A program made the translations under genes and the position numbers. The notes under the pieces were generated by a model. It did no database searches. It was given only the letters and a program-made list of their open reading frames with translations, and was not told where the DNA came from. This document shows positions 15,711 through 26,100 of a stretch of DNA of 62,422 nucleotides, in pieces. Position 1 is the stretch's first letter, and every line of letters begins with the position of its first letter. The stretch lies in the NCBI GenBank assembly GCA_964396685.1, contig CAYNFS010000005.1, forward strand, positions 1 through 62,422, written 5' to 3'. This stretch comes from CAYNFS01 sp964396685. Lineage in GTDB: Bacteria > Patescibacteriota > Doudnabacteria > UBA920 > 2-01-FULL-46-14.

Positions 15711-16757
15711 CAGTTGATACAAATACCTAGTCTGCTCATCAACAAAAAATATTGCGTTATTTTCCGGATGCGCCAGCATCTCTGCCAGCACGAAATTTTC
15801 ACCTGCGCCGAAAGTATAGATTGTCTCCTGCTGGCGCGTTGCGACATTATATTTCACAAGGCCATTTGAACTGCCGATAATGATTTCCTGCCCATTGCTG
15901 TCCCAAATGAACTCCCCCTTCACCCCCTCTTTGATCAAAGAGGGGGAAGACGGGAAGTTCTCTTGAATTAAGGCAAGATCGTATATTACCAAATTTGCGT
16001 CCTCAATGGCGGCGAGCTTGCTTCCATCCGGAGAAAATTTTGCAGCCTGATAATTCGCCTCTTCACTCAAAGCCCGAAACTCGCCGGTATCCAAATTTAC
16101 GAGATAAAGCTTGGAGGGGTTTTTGGCAGCCCGCGTAAAAAGCATTGCTTCGTTTTTGGCCGGCGAGGCGGCTAACTCATAATCTTCCCGATACAAATCC
16201 GCGACTTTCCGATAGTTTTGGCCGTTGGCATCGGAAACATTAAGCGAATGCTTGAGCTCTGGGCCTATCCAGTTATAGACAATTTTGTTTCCGGGAATAA
16301 ACTGCGGCTTAGTCAGAGGTTGAGGATAAGCGGCGAATTTACCGGCGTTGCTGTCAAAAAATTTATATTCCGAATGGCCCGCAATGTTTTGCTCCACAAT
16401 AAAGTTGCCACCGTCTTTCTGCCAGATGACTTTGGCAGTGCCTTCAACAGGCTCGGGCAGTAAGTATTCTTCGGGACTGCTTACCCCCTCTTCATCTCCC
16501 CCTTCCTCAAGAGGAGGGGGAGAAATGGCAATGCGGAACAGACGGCCTTGTCTCGTCATAAACCAGATTTTTTGGCTGTCAAAAGAAAGAACCGGGGAAA
16601 TGACGAACTGCCGTACCAAAACTTCCAAAGATGCGATCTTTTCTCCGGCTACATCCTCTAAGTCTTTCTGGGCTGATCGGAAAAAATAAAACACGCCGGC
16701 CGTAACCAGAAGCAGCGGGATGATTATCAACATTAAAATGAAAGTTTTGTTTCTCAT
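15702..16757 (-). CDS. Membrane-anchored beta-propeller-like protein
   Basis: A 351-residue protein with one N-terminal membrane helix (about 7-26) followed by an extracytoplasmic domain of repeated blades: SFDSQKIWFMTRQGRLFRI, AASPAKNEAMLFTRAAKNPSKLYLVNLDTGEF, FSPDGSKLAAIEDANLVIYDL. These blade patterns resemble TolB/WD40-type propellers. It is the last gene of the secretion-like cluster and overlaps the end of the M15-like gene upstream by four bases. Two R4 palindromes are read in frame (IKEGVKGEF and PPPLEEGGDEEG). A binding or assembly role is inferred only from context. Its 3' end overlaps that of recG by nine bases, convergent. Confidence 0.78.
   Translation of the reverse strand: MRNKTFILMLIIIPLLLVTAGVFYFFRSAQKDLEDVAGEKIASLEVLVRQFVISPVLSFDSQKIWFMTRQGRLFRIAISPPPLEEGGDEEGVSSPEEYLLPEPVEGTAKVIWQKDGGNFIVEQNIAGHSEYKFFDSNAGKFAAYPQPLTKPQFIPGNKIVYNWIGPELKHSLNVSDANGQNYRKVADLYREDYELAASPAKNEAMLFTRAAKNPSKLYLVNLDTGEFRALSEEANYQAAKFSPDGSKLAAIEDANLVIYDLALIQENFPSSPSLIKEGVKGEFIWDSNGQEIIIGSSNGLVKYNVATRQQETIYTFGAGENFVLAEMLAHPENNAIFFVDEQTRYLYQLSF
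15908..15961. repeat. R4 palindrome in the propeller gene
   Basis: gaactcccccttcaccccc...gggggaagacgggaagttc; central tttgatcaaa. Read in frame as LIKEGVKGEF. Confidence 0.85.
16481..16526. repeat. Second R4 palindrome in the propeller gene
   Basis: taccccctcttcatctcccccttcctcaagaggaggggg; read in frame as SPPPLEEGGDEEG. Confidence 0.8.
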
Positions 16758-17650
16758 TGCGTATTTATCGGGCCGCTATCCCTGTCGCATTTTCCTAAAC
16801 TGATGTGCACGTGGGTGGCATTTGGATCAGAGCAGGCCACCGCCTGCGCAACGCTGTTCTCGCATGTGTTCCTTTTCAAGGGAATGCCCAAAGACGCGCT
16901 GCAAGCCAAAGCCCTTTGTAAAATTACCGCCCCGTTGTCTTCGTTTCCAAAATCAACTGCCAAAGAACCTGTGCTTCCGGTTGCACCGCCATAATGGCAA
17001 GAATTTTCCGAGTGGGAACATTCATCACAGGTTTCAACCCCACGCGTGTAATTACAAATCTGATGATCGTTATCGCAGGTAAAAATAGTACCTACGCTGG
17101 TGTTGCCGCCCGAAGCGCACTGGGTTACAACCAACCCGGAAATGCACTGTATTAACCTGACCAAATCGGGGTCATTTTGGCTTGGATAAGGTACATTATT
17201 TTGCTCAGCCAAAAGAGGAGGCCTGGTGCAGAAAGGCAGCTGCCCCTGGTCTATCACCGTGGCAATCCCCTCAAATCCGGACAATGACTTGCAAAAATCC
17301 GGACCCCCCAAAAAACCGCTTACTGAAGAACCGGCTGTGGCTAATCTTCCAGTCCAGCCTTCGGCATTGCAAAGCGCGGTAAGAGTTATTACCACCAGAA
17401 TCAAAACCGTGATAATTCCGACAATGATCGCCAGCACTGGCAAAACATAGGGCGCAATCGCCGCAAAAATAGCAGAGAGCGTTTCGGCAATCACCGCAAC
17501 CACTCTTTTTTTGACCTGTTTCGTTACTTGTTTTCTTACCTGTCTGCGGGCTTCTGCCTGAATAGCCTGTCTCCTCCTGCGCCGCTCCTCTTCACGTTGC
17601 CGTTCCAACTCCTCCTGATGAGCCAAAAGTTCTTCATCAACTGTGGGCAT
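16754..17650 (-). CDS. Membrane protein with M15-peptidase-like C-terminal domain, secretion cluster
   Basis: A 298-residue protein. The first 45 residues are strongly charged and helical (repeated EERRRRRQAIQAEARRQVRKQ type text), then hydrophobic segments (about 58-92), then a cysteine-rich extracytoplasmic domain. The C-terminal part has CHYGG...GSLAVDFG and later THVHISLG, matching the spacing of the zinc ligands His, Asp and His in M15/VanY-like D-Ala-D-Ala peptidases (SxHxxGxAxD and the HxH-type end). It lies between virB4 and the propeller gene. A wall-opening role for the secretion apparatus is a reasonable inference, as transfer systems usually carry such an enzyme; the peptidase call is tentative. 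Confidence 0.65.
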   Translation of the reverse strand: MPTVDEELLAHQEELERQREEERRRRRQAIQAEARRQVRKQVTKQVKKRVVAVIAETLSAIFAAIAPYVLPVLAIIVGIITVLILVVITLTALCNAEGWTGRLATAGSSVSGFLGGPDFCKSLSGFEGIATVIDQGQLPFCTRPPLLAEQNNVPYPSQNDPDLVRLIQCISGLVVTQCASGGNTSVGTIFTCDNDHQICNYTRGVETCDECSHSENSCHYGGATGSTGSLAVDFGNEDNGAVILQRALACSASLGIPLKRNTCENSVAQAVACSDPNATHVHISLGKCDRDSGPINTQ

Positions 17651-17723
17651 TGTTTTTACGAATTACGAATTTTTGCGAATATACGAATATTCGTACATTC
17701 GTACTGATTAGTTATTCGTAAAA

Positions 17724-19547
17724 CTACTGTGATTCCAGCTCTTCCCTCGCCCGCTCGATCTCAAGCCGCTGGCGGGGATCAGTCGTTATAATCTGATCTT
17801 CTGTGTATGATGCCACGACCCGTATGGCGACGTGCTTTAGCCCCGCAAAGAAAATCCCCTCGCCGACCTCACTCTCCAAAAGCAGGTATTTCTCGCCTTC
17901 GGTCAAAAAGAACGTCTCGGCCACGATGTCTATGGCCGCGGGCGATTGTTTCAAAAGAAGCTGAATAGAGGAGTTTGTCACCACCGGCTTGCCGTACGGA
18001 CTTTGCAAAAAATCCTGCACATCCTGGGTGATGGTCGTCACCCCAAGGTAATATTTGCGCGAGCGCTTGGCAATGCTGAAAAGAAACCGCGCCGAATCCT
18101 CGTGCTGCATCATCCACCACGCCTCGTCTATGACCAGAACACGCTTTTTAAGCGTCGCTCTCACCTCATTCCAGATAAAGCCCAAAATTATATAAATGGC
18201 AATGGGGCGCAGAGCGTCTTCCAGATCGCGCACCGAAAAAACGACCAGCTGATTGTCCAAATTGATGTTGGTGGGCTGGTTGAAAATTCCGGAAAAAGTC
18301 CCGTCAGTGTATTTGGTCAGCCTTTGCGCCAGACTCTCACCTCCCTCAATGCCGGCCAGCACATTCACGAGATCGCTCATCACGGGAACTTCGACATTGC
18401 GAAAATCCGATTGCGGGGTGATATCCCGAACCGCATAAGTCTCCCATAACGCCCGGTCCATAATCGCTTCTTCCGTGGGATTCATCTTGCCCAGCATCAG
18501 GTTCAAGAGACCCAGAAGATTGATGACAGCCGAGCGCAAGACGTCCTCGGGCGCTTCGCCCTCGTGCGCTTTGGGCAGGTCAAAAGGATTGATGCGCGAA
18601 TTGGAATTAAGCGACACGCTCAAAAAAGACCCGCCGACCGCGTCCGAGAGATGCTTGTATTCGTTTTCCGGGTCAATGACAATGACGTCCGTGCCCAGCA
18701 TCAAACTTCGCAAAATCTCAAGCTTGACCGCATAGGATTTGCCGGCGCCCGCCTTGGCAAAAACGACCGAGTTGGCGTTTTCCATCTGGAAGCGATCAAA
18801 GAGGATCAGGCTGTTGTTGTGCCTGTTTATGCCGTAAAGAATGCCGTCGTTTGAGGTCAGCTCCGATGACACGAAAGGAAAAGTCGTGGACAAAGGCCCG
18901 GTATTCATATTGGCCGAGATCGCCAGTTCATCATCACCCAGAGGAAGCGTTGAGTTAAAGCCCTGCTCGGCCTGAAGCACAGCACTCTTGGCGACCACGA
19001 GTTTGGCCGCCAAAATGGACTGCAGATTGGACGAAATTTTGTCCAAAGTTTTGAGATCATCGGCGTAAATCGTAAAATACAGAGAGTACCGGAAATACCG
19101 CTCGGTTCCCTGCTGGAGCCGGTCGCGCAATTCCTCCACGTCGTGATACGCGGTCTCCAGCATCGGGTCTCGCACCTCGCCTTTTTCCTGGTTCATGGCA
19201 ATCGTGGCCTGCAGCTGGCCCACTTTGTCGCGAAGCTTTTTCATCACATCCCCGGTGTCCATGGGGTAAATAAACATGGAAATGTCCATGGGCACGTCCA
19301 GATTGACAATGGGCTGGAGCCAGGAAGTGGCGAGATACCGCGGGTAAGTGAGCATGAAAAAAGTCCTGGCGTATTTGCCGGAGATTTGCAAGTCATTCGG
19401 CTCAATCTTGACGGCGGATGGCGCGATCAAATCCTTGAGCGAAGTCAAGCCCTTGCGGTAGGCGCGCTCGGCCTCCAATAATTCATGAGCGACGGATTTC
19501 TTGACTGGCTTCAATTTATCTTTTGGTGAAGGACTTGAGTTCATCAA
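17724..19547 (-). CDS. VirB4/TraC-type ATPase of a type IV secretion-like system
   Basis: A 607-residue ATPase of the VirB4/TraC family, the energising protein of conjugation-type secretion. The N-terminal half (FFMLTYPRYLATSWLQPIVNLDVPMDISMF) is the family's membrane-proximal domain. The motor domain has Walker A AKAGAGKSYA (Lys270), the IDPENEY motif near 291-297, Walker B VLVIDEAWWMMQ (Asp474-Glu475) and a TQDVQDFL motif. It follows a separate TraC-like gene and PrgI in the same direction, a set frequently seen in CPR genomes and Gram-positive conjugative elements. All nucleotide-binding residues look intact. No relaxase or coupling protein is in the window, so DNA transfer is not shown. 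Confidence 0.92.
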   Translation of the reverse strand: MMNSSPSPKDKLKPVKKSVAHELLEAERAYRKGLTSLKDLIAPSAVKIEPNDLQISGKYARTFFMLTYPRYLATSWLQPIVNLDVPMDISMFIYPMDTGDVMKKLRDKVGQLQATIAMNQEKGEVRDPMLETAYHDVEELRDRLQQGTERYFRYSLYFTIYADDLKTLDKISSNLQSILAAKLVVAKSAVLQAEQGFNSTLPLGDDELAISANMNTGPLSTTFPFVSSELTSNDGILYGINRHNNSLILFDRFQMENANSVVFAKAGAGKSYAVKLEILRSLMLGTDVIVIDPENEYKHLSDAVGGSFLSVSLNSNSRINPFDLPKAHEGEAPEDVLRSAVINLLGLLNLMLGKMNPTEEAIMDRALWETYAVRDITPQSDFRNVEVPVMSDLVNVLAGIEGGESLAQRLTKYTDGTFSGIFNQPTNINLDNQLVVFSVRDLEDALRPIAIYIILGFIWNEVRATLKKRVLVIDEAWWMMQHEDSARFLFSIAKRSRKYYLGVTTITQDVQDFLQSPYGKPVVTNSSIQLLLKQSPAAIDIVAETFFLTEGEKYLLLESEVGEGIFFAGLKHVAIRVVASYTEDQIITTDPRQRLEIERAREELESQ

Positions 19548-19631
19548 AATTATATTAATATCAAAAATTAAATATCAAAGTTTAAAAATTTTAAGATTTT
19601 GATTTGTCATTTTGATTTTTGATTTTTGCAT

Positions 19632-20309
19632 TTAAGTTTGGATATCTATTTCCCCCACCGCTTCGGCGTGAAGCGGCGAGGCGGCCTCAAAATTATAAGA
19701 CTGGTAGAGAAGCTCGATAAGCTCCGGGGTCTTAAGCACGATGCTGCGCAGTCCCATGCCGCCCAAAGCCGATACAATATGGTCAATGCGCTCGTTAAGC
19801 TTCTGCTTGGCCAGTTCAAAGCCTTCCTCGCTTTGGGCAATACTTGAGGCCGGATTTAAAATTTTCATAAGCTTGCTCCCCAAAGTCTCTTTAACCTGCT
19901 GGCCTGCCGAGTAAGGCACAACCACGTAAAAATTCTTGCTCATGATGCTGGAGTACTCAATCAATCTTTGCACATACTCAATGTACTCGCTCATCTGGAT
20001 GCGCAAAAGCTCGTTGGTCTGCCCGGCCGCCAGGTTTCGCAGTTTCTCCAGATACCCATTGATGTCCAAAACCCTCGAGTGCATCAAAATCTGGATGGGA
20101 AAATCCAGAGAGTTTAGAAAATTCTGATAAGCCGCGATCATGGCGTTTTGCTCTTCTTCGCTTTTGAGCGCAAAATTGGTGGAGGACACGGCAACGACGG
20201 CCTTAATACTGCCGTCTTTGAGGATGATCGCGTCCTCTTTGATCTCGGCGATGCTTAAATACTTCTGGGTTGATTCCGCCGCTTTCTTGGGTTTGGGCAA
20301 TTTCTCCAT
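19632..20309 (-). CDS. TraC-like domain protein
   Basis: A 225-residue protein matching the TraC-like domain found ahead of VirB4 ATPases: QKYLSIAEIKEDAIILKDGSIKAVV near the start, then FLNSLDFPIQILMHSR and KNFYVVVPYSA. No signal peptide or membrane helix is visible. It may represent a separately encoded N-terminal module of the VirB4 machinery. The gene lies 84 bases upstream of virB4 and is separated from PrgI by a frameshifted GxxExxY gene. Confidence 0.82.
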   Translation of the reverse strand: MEKLPKPKKAAESTQKYLSIAEIKEDAIILKDGSIKAVVAVSSTNFALKSEEEQNAMIAAYQNFLNSLDFPIQILMHSRVLDINGYLEKLRNLAAGQTNELLRIQMSEYIEYVQRLIEYSSIMSKNFYVVVPYSAGQQVKETLGSKLMKILNPASSIAQSEEGFELAKQKLNERIDHIVSALGGMGLRSIVLKTPELIELLYQSYNFEAASPLHAEAVGEIDIQT

Positions 20310-20325
20310 AGCGATCCGAATGCTC

Positions 20326-20731
20326 CTAATTTACATCCGAATGTTCCGAATGCAATTTATGATTTAACACTCTTTTTGGCTTAATAAATGAAGCGCGGAA
20401 ATTAACTATTAAACCCAACTCTTTGCCAGTTAATGCCAAATATTTCTGCATTTGCACATAATCGTCTTTTGTTATAAATTTTTTGGCCTTAAGATCAAGT
20501 ACAATTTTATCCTCTATCATGAAATCAGGACGTCCTATTAGCAATTCGTAATTTTCTCCATCTTTACTTAGATTTGGTTCCCTTACATAGGCGATTTTGT
20601 TATTACCCAAAGCCGCTTCTAGAGCATCGGCATATTGCTTTTCAGTAAGGAATCTCCCCCAATTCGTTATGCACTTTGTAGCAAACTCCGGTTAATTGGT
20701 AAGATAACTCTTTTTCAACAAGGTCCTTCAT
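20326..20731 (-). pseudogene. GxxExxY protein gene with a +1 frameshift
   Basis: The reading frame opens MKDLVEKELSYQLTGVCYKVHNELG, the normal GxxExxY amino terminus, and hits a stop soon after a run of five G. Removing one G joins it to RFLTEKQYADALEAALGNNK and the rest, including RPDFMIEDKIVLDLKA with the PD...(D/E)xK nuclease residues. The change is therefore a single-base insertion near 20654: a real mutation, a sequencing error or, less likely, programmed shifting. It lies between PrgI and the TraC-like gene and has no link to secretion; it looks like a recent insertion. atccgaatg repeats border both ends. Confidence 0.85.
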
Positions 20732-20774
20732 ATTCGGATCATTCGGATGTCATTCGTAGATTAGGATCGCTTTT

Positions 20775-21233
20775 TCAAATCTGGTTCAGCCATTTGCCCG
20801 GCAGCTGCCCGCTGTGAATGAGCCTTTCCTCCTCGGCCGTCTTCTGGTCCAGAATATATGCTAATTTTTTAAGCCGGCTTTCCAGCTCTTCGCCTTTTAA
20901 TTTCGGCTCTTCTTGAGGCTTGATTTTTTTTGTCAGCACAAAAATTTTCTCGCCCGTGCGCATAAAAACCCGCTCCTTGGGCGTGGAAAAATACTTTAGA
21001 GCGAAAGGCATCAGGGTATGAATGGGCCGGCCGTTGAAAGTGCCAAAGGCCAAAAATGCCGATGCCCCGACTATAGGCAAGGCCAGGGCAAAGAAAGTCC
21101 CGCCCATCCCGAAAATTTTCCAAAGTACCAGGCAAAGAAGGCCGCCGGAAAGCAACATCAAAAACTGCCGCAGGGAAAGCGGCCCTATGATTTTGTCTTC
21201 TACTTCAATGAATTGGGGAACGTTATACTGCAC
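20775..21233 (-). CDS. PrgI family protein
   Basis: A 152-residue PrgI-family membrane protein. The start MQYNVPQFIEVEDKIIGPLSLRQF is the family hallmark, followed by two close membrane helices (about 25-42 and 45-65) and the NGRPIHTLMPFALKYF block. PrgI proteins sit next to VirB4 in Gram-positive conjugation systems and correspond in position to VirB3. Context with virB4 and the TrbL-like gene supports a membrane-channel role. Confidence 0.93.
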   Translation of the reverse strand: MQYNVPQFIEVEDKIIGPLSLRQFLMLLSGGLLCLVLWKIFGMGGTFFALALPIVGASAFLAFGTFNGRPIHTLMPFALKYFSTPKERVFMRTGEKIFVLTKKIKPQEEPKLKGEELESRLKKLAYILDQKTAEEERLIHSGQLPGKWLNQI

Positions 21234-21304
21234 GGCAGTAAAAGCACCAAATTACAAATCACAAATTACAAATAATATCTAAATTCCAATAACAAAATGA
21301 AAAA

Positions 21305-21673
21305 CTACTTGCTTTTTTCAATAATGGAATTAAATATCTTTCTTAACTCTATTGCTTCTTGAATTAGCGCTTCTTGCTCTTGTTTAATTTTTTCATCGCC
21401 CCCGGTATCGCACAATCTCAACCAGAGACAGCTTTCTTTGGCTTCCTTTCGGCAAGTTCTGATTTTGTAAAGGAAATCCTTTTTAGTATCCGCCTCGTTA
21501 GCTTCGATGTAATTTGCCGCCGGGGAACCGGAAGAGCGGATGAGTTGTTTGGTGTACTCAAGATTGGCTATGGTCCGCGGCAGTCTCTTTACGAAATCCG
21601 CGCACTTTTTGGCAAATCGATATGTTCTTTCCTCAAGGTCATAACCATGCTTTGAATTTGGAATTTCGGTCAT
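21305..21673 (-). CDS. Four-helix-bundle (23S rRNA IVS-type) protein
   Basis: A 122-residue protein of the four-helix-bundle family first known from intervening sequences in 23S rRNA. Pattern: DLEERTYRFAKKCADFVKRLPR, LIRSSGSPAANYIEANEADTKKDFLYKIRTCRKEAKES, and a C-terminal helix. Function unknown; these genes move and copy widely. It interrupts the secretion cluster and has its own AT-rich R7-like flanks on both sides, which supports insertion as a unit. Confidence 0.9.
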   Translation of the reverse strand: MTEIPNSKHGYDLEERTYRFAKKCADFVKRLPRTIANLEYTKQLIRSSGSPAANYIEANEADTKKDFLYKIRTCRKEAKESCLWLRLCDTGGDEKIKQEQEALIQEAIELRKIFNSIIEKSK

Positions 21674-21809
21674 TCGAATTTGTTTGTGATTTGGAATTTG
21701 TGGTTTGTGATTTATTTCCGATGAGCACCACCCTGCCGTAAATTATTATACCACAAACCCCGAAAATGACAAAAACTCCCCAAAAAAGGGGGCTTCTGTA
21801 GCTAGGTTT

Positions 21810-23183
21810 TTAAGTTGTTTTGTTGTTCTGCCCCTCCTCCCACGCTTTGAATTTTTCCTCAAGCTCGGGGTCGGCTAGAGGCTCGGCTTTCCCCCCCTCT
21901 CTTTCTCCCCCATGCGAAGGGGGAGATGAAGAGGGGGTAGATTTCGATTCCTCTTCTGTTTTCGAATCCTGCAGAGGCAGGGCTTTCTCCCGCGCGTGAA
22001 TAATTGCTTCGTTGATAGAAGTCGGCTCCCTTTTCGCTTCTTCCTCTCTAACCTTGCTATACAGCTCCTCGCTTATCTCAATCTTCGCCCTCTCTTTTTC
22101 AGTATCTGGTATTTCGTATTTAGTATTTGGTATGTCGGAGGGCTTCCTGCCATATTCCATATACGACATACCAGATTCACGCTTAGGCGGCCTTGGCGGC
22201 GTCGGAATGACCCTCTTCCGAGTATCTTGTATTTGGTATTTAGTATCTGGTATGCCAGAGGGCTTCCCCCCATATTCTATATTCGATATACCAGTTTCCA
22301 ACTTGGTCGCCTTCGGCGCAGGAGCCCTCGGCGGAGAAGGGAATACTACTCGTTCTTTGCTCATATAAGAAAAGCCTTGTGGTGCAGATGATGCTTGTTC
22401 TCCTGCCACTTCAAACCTCAACCAATCATATAACTCTAAAAGACGCAAAAGGATAGCCTTTTCGTCTGCAGTTAATTGTCTGACATTTTCGCTTTGGGTA
22501 GCATAAGTAGCCCGTTCTGTTCCGCCCCTTTTGGTTATTCCTAATCCAGGTTTGCTCAAAGAAACGGAAAATTGATTGTAATCAATAAGCCAATTGGCTA
22601 CCACTGGCCTCTCTGGATGTTCCCTGCCTTTTAACTTTAACCAAACCGTGCCCAGATATTCATCATTTTTTTCTATAACTCTCAATAATTCCTTGGCAAA
22701 ATTTGCTTGACCGTCGGGAAATCCAAGATACAAAGTTAATAAATCATTTATCTTGTCCCTAACCTCAAGGTCCTGGACCTCCAAAGTAAGCAACAGGTTT
22801 TCTCTCAAAAAAGTATGTATATCATCATCCGGCATTGTGACCAATAAACTCGCCTTCAAAACAGCCAGCAGGCGTAAATATTCCCTAAAGATATCGGGGT
22901 GCTCTCGCGCCAAATTTGGGGCTTTTCTTAAAAGGTCATGTAAAATTGTGAAACATCGCCCCGCATCTGCAGCGTCGTTACTATCACTCACGTCCAGCAC
23001 AAAAAGTTTCAGTTCATAAAGGATATGCTCATCTTTAAGCCACTCTGGTTTAATATAATGCAAATTTTCCCAGGTTATTGAAACAATATCATCCAGTTTA
23101 GTTACTTGTGCCGTGTCCACATTCGCATTAACAGAGCTGCCTGAGGTACTAGGTTTTATATTTTTGTTTGGTTGTAAATCCAT
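21810..23183 (-). CDS. Hypothetical protein of the secretion cluster with repeat-built C-terminal half
   Basis: A 457-residue unknown. Residues 1-270 are a helical, apparently folded domain (ITWENLHYIKPEWLKDEHIL, LLTLYLGFPDGQANFAKELL). From about 280 onward the sequence is dominated by proline-rich and repeat-derived pieces: two copies of a SYMEYGRKPSDIPNTKYEI-type segment encoded by R6 repeats and an R4 palindrome (SSSPPSHGGEREGG). It ends three bases before the TrbL-like gene begins upstream, so the two are cotranscribed. No membrane segment. I do not recognise the family. Confidence 0.72.
   Translation of the reverse strand: MDLQPNKNIKPSTSGSSVNANVDTAQVTKLDDIVSITWENLHYIKPEWLKDEHILYELKLFVLDVSDSNDAADAGRCFTILHDLLRKAPNLAREHPDIFREYLRLLAVLKASLLVTMPDDDIHTFLRENLLLTLEVQDLEVRDKINDLLTLYLGFPDGQANFAKELLRVIEKNDEYLGTVWLKLKGREHPERPVVANWLIDYNQFSVSLSKPGLGITKRGGTERATYATQSENVRQLTADEKAILLRLLELYDWLRFEVAGEQASSAPQGFSYMSKERVVFPSPPRAPAPKATKLETGISNIEYGGKPSGIPDTKYQIQDTRKRVIPTPPRPPKRESGMSYMEYGRKPSDIPNTKYEIPDTEKERAKIEISEELYSKVREEEAKREPTSINEAIIHAREKALPLQDSKTEEESKSTPSSSPPSHGGEREGGKAEPLADPELEEKFKAWEEGQNNKTT
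21888..21942. repeat. R4 palindrome in the 457-residue unknown
   Basis: ccccccctctctttctcccccatgcgaagggggagatgaagagggggta; read in frame as SSSPPSHGGEREGG. Confidence 0.85.
22095..22300. repeat. R6 repeats in tandem, in frame
   Basis: Two long units built from tagtatttggtat-type text, each with a gccagagggcttcc / ccatattc core (about 22096-22190 and 22220-22300). They encode paired peptides of the NTKYEIPDT / EYGGKPSGIPDTKY type. Confidence 0.8.
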
Positions 23184-23186
23184 ATA

Positions 23187-26100
23187 TTATTCTGCCCTTT
23201 CCTGACTAGGCTCCTTAAGTTCCCATTCTTTTGCGTATTGCGTCAGGCCATTCTTGGGATCTTTGATATACTCGTTGAATTGTTTAACAAATGCTTTACG
23301 CTGATCAAATGTAAATAACCGAGGACTTTGAGTAATTGCCCCAAAGAACTTTGGGCTTAATTTTCGAGTTTCAATGACCTTTTTCCATCCCAATTCGTGA
23401 GCCTGGACTCTCTCTTCAAGCACTTTTCTTTTCTCGGGATCAGTCTCCAATGTTAAGGCAGCCTTTGATTCAACTATAACGCTTTGATCGGGTAAAGACC
23501 ATTTCCCGGTTTGCTTGTCTCGAAATCCGCCGAAGCCATAAAGTAATCTGCCCTGACTCTCGTGAATACGAGCAGTAATTGATTGTATAATATTCGGTCC
23601 CAATTCATGCATAATCATCTTTCCAAGTACATTCTGGTCAGTCCATCCTTCCGGAGTCTGGTCAACTATAATCGCTGCTTCAATGTTTCTAGCGTGTTGC
23701 CCAGCGTTACCGCGCTGAAACTTGATATGCGCCTCATTCATGAACCGTCGAGCTGTAAGCGCATCTCTAAGATTTTGGTCATCCCTTTCGGTTCCGTACT
23801 TCGTGTCAATAATTTTATCGAAGCTTTCACCGGCTCTGGCTCTACCTGCAGCTCTTTCAAACTCCTCAGCGATTTTTTTAAACTCATCACTGCCCGTTTC
23901 ATCAAATGCAAGTTTAAATTTCTCCCCCAAGGTTGTAAACTGCTTTCCCAGGTCTTCCCCCTTAAGCCTTTCGTAGAAGCCAAGATCATTTGCCCGGCGC
24001 AGACCTCCATCTTCGTCCTCAGTCGTGTACCCATAAGCGCGGATTCTTCCTGTTTGTTCCCCAGTTTCCTTCAAATCATCAAGAATTGACTGCATCTCCT
24101 CATCAGAAAATCCTGCCTGCTTCATTTTTTCAGTGATGTGATTAAGATACCTTATCGGGGAGAATGTCAATCCCTCAAGGTTCATATAGTCATCCTGCCA
24201 ATTGCCATGCTGAAGAACTTTAAGGCCTGCCATAATTTCGTCCTTGTCGCCCGATTTAAACGCGTCGCGTAAAGTGCGTGCTGCGTCCTCCCTTGTCCGG
24301 ACTCCTTTCAGAAGGTCCTCTGCCTCCTTGGCTACCACGGCCCGTTCTCCGACCAAGCCGTGATAAGTTTTTTTGCCAATTTCACCCCTGGCTAACCGCC
24401 CTGGTCTAACCCATTCCGTTGGAATAATTCTGTTAAATGTGTCCTGCATATGACCAATTGCCGGAACATAGGCGCGTAACTCTTTCTCTTCCCTACGTTT
24501 TTTCCATGCTTCCGCAACCACCTTTGGATTTAACAAAGAAAGTGCGCGCCACCCAGCACTTTGCATTGAAGCGCTCCGCTGTCGAGCTCTAGCAGCTTTT
24601 GCTTCTGCCTCGTATTTTGTTTTCTCTTCGGGTGTCTTTGCAGCTTTTGCCCTAAGCTCCATCTTTCTTGCCAACTTTGCGGCTTCTTCTCCTTTTTTGC
24701 TAACTTCGCCAATCTTTCTGCCAACCCATCCAGTATATGTACGACCAACCATGCCTGTAATAGCACCGATCCCTTTCCCTCCCAGCGCCAACGGCGCTTT
24801 GAGGCCCCGCTCCGCCAGGCCGACGATGGCATCGGCCCCAAAAATCCCCATCTGCCTCGTAATAATCATCCCCGCCCAGAGGAAAACGAGAATGACGATA
24901 TAAACTAGCGCCAATCTCACCGCATCAGCGAAACTAACTTGCCCTCTAGCGGCAACTTGATTCATATAATCAACAAAGTCAATCCTGGAGCCAGGATCGA
25001 AGATTGAGCCTGAAGGAAAAATCTTAAGTGCACCTCTGTAAAACGACAAAGTCAGCATCAAAAAGAATGCAATAATCGGGGTAAAAAAAACATATTTCAT
25101 AAAGTTTTGCCACCATCTCTTGGCTAGACCAGAAGTCGCTGGCAATATAGCAAGAGCGTAGGCAAACGGAGAAAGGATCAGGAGAATCCAAAGGGCAACT
25201 ACCCGAATCAGCACAAACACTGCCAAAGCAGCGAAAGTGAGTATCACGGCCAGTTCTAAAATAAACTGAAATATGATACTAAACGTGCCCGCAGCGGCCT
25301 TATCCACGTTAAAGGAAGAAGCACGCAATCCATCTATAATATTTGAAACATGTGCAGAGGACAGATTCTTGAATAAATCTCTAACACCATTTATACCTGT
25401 GTCTTTGGATAGAAACGAAAATTGAATAATATCGGCGAATTGAATGATAATCCGTCCTATAACTAAACTGAAGTTCACCAGCAAGGCCATCAGAATCAGA
25501 TTGACCAAAAGTTTTTTATAATTATACGATTCAATCCTCAACATCGTGCCGAAACCGATAATAATCAAAACCAGAATAAACAACATGTTAACAACGTCTC
25601 TTATTACCGCCCATCCTACTGTTACAACATCTACCATGTCGGCAGCCCTGATAGTTAGTGCCATTTCCAAAAGGGGAACAAAAACATAATTGCCGAGCGT
25701 CCAAACTACCCATCTGGCTATGGCCAGTATCATACCCAAAATTATGTTGACTATGCTTAGGAGCGTTCCAAACAGGCCTTCAAAAAAGCTTATTTTTTCG
25801 TTGGGATTTCCGGAAGCCACACTCAATTGTATGGATGTCTGAGCAACTACGTTACCACCGTCCATGATTTTAACCGTAACTGTATAGCTGCCAGCTTGGC
25901 TGAACGTATGGTTTGCTACGTATCCGTTGTTTAGATCAGGTCCATCTCCAAAATTCCAAACTACAGCTTTTGTACTATCTTGAAGGGGAGCAGTAGAATT
26001 GGCAGGATAATAAAGGGCGCTAAACGTATATTCTAAACTATCCAAATTTATAAAAGATGCCCGTTTGTAAGTAATTTCAACCCGAGGCTGATCTGACGGC

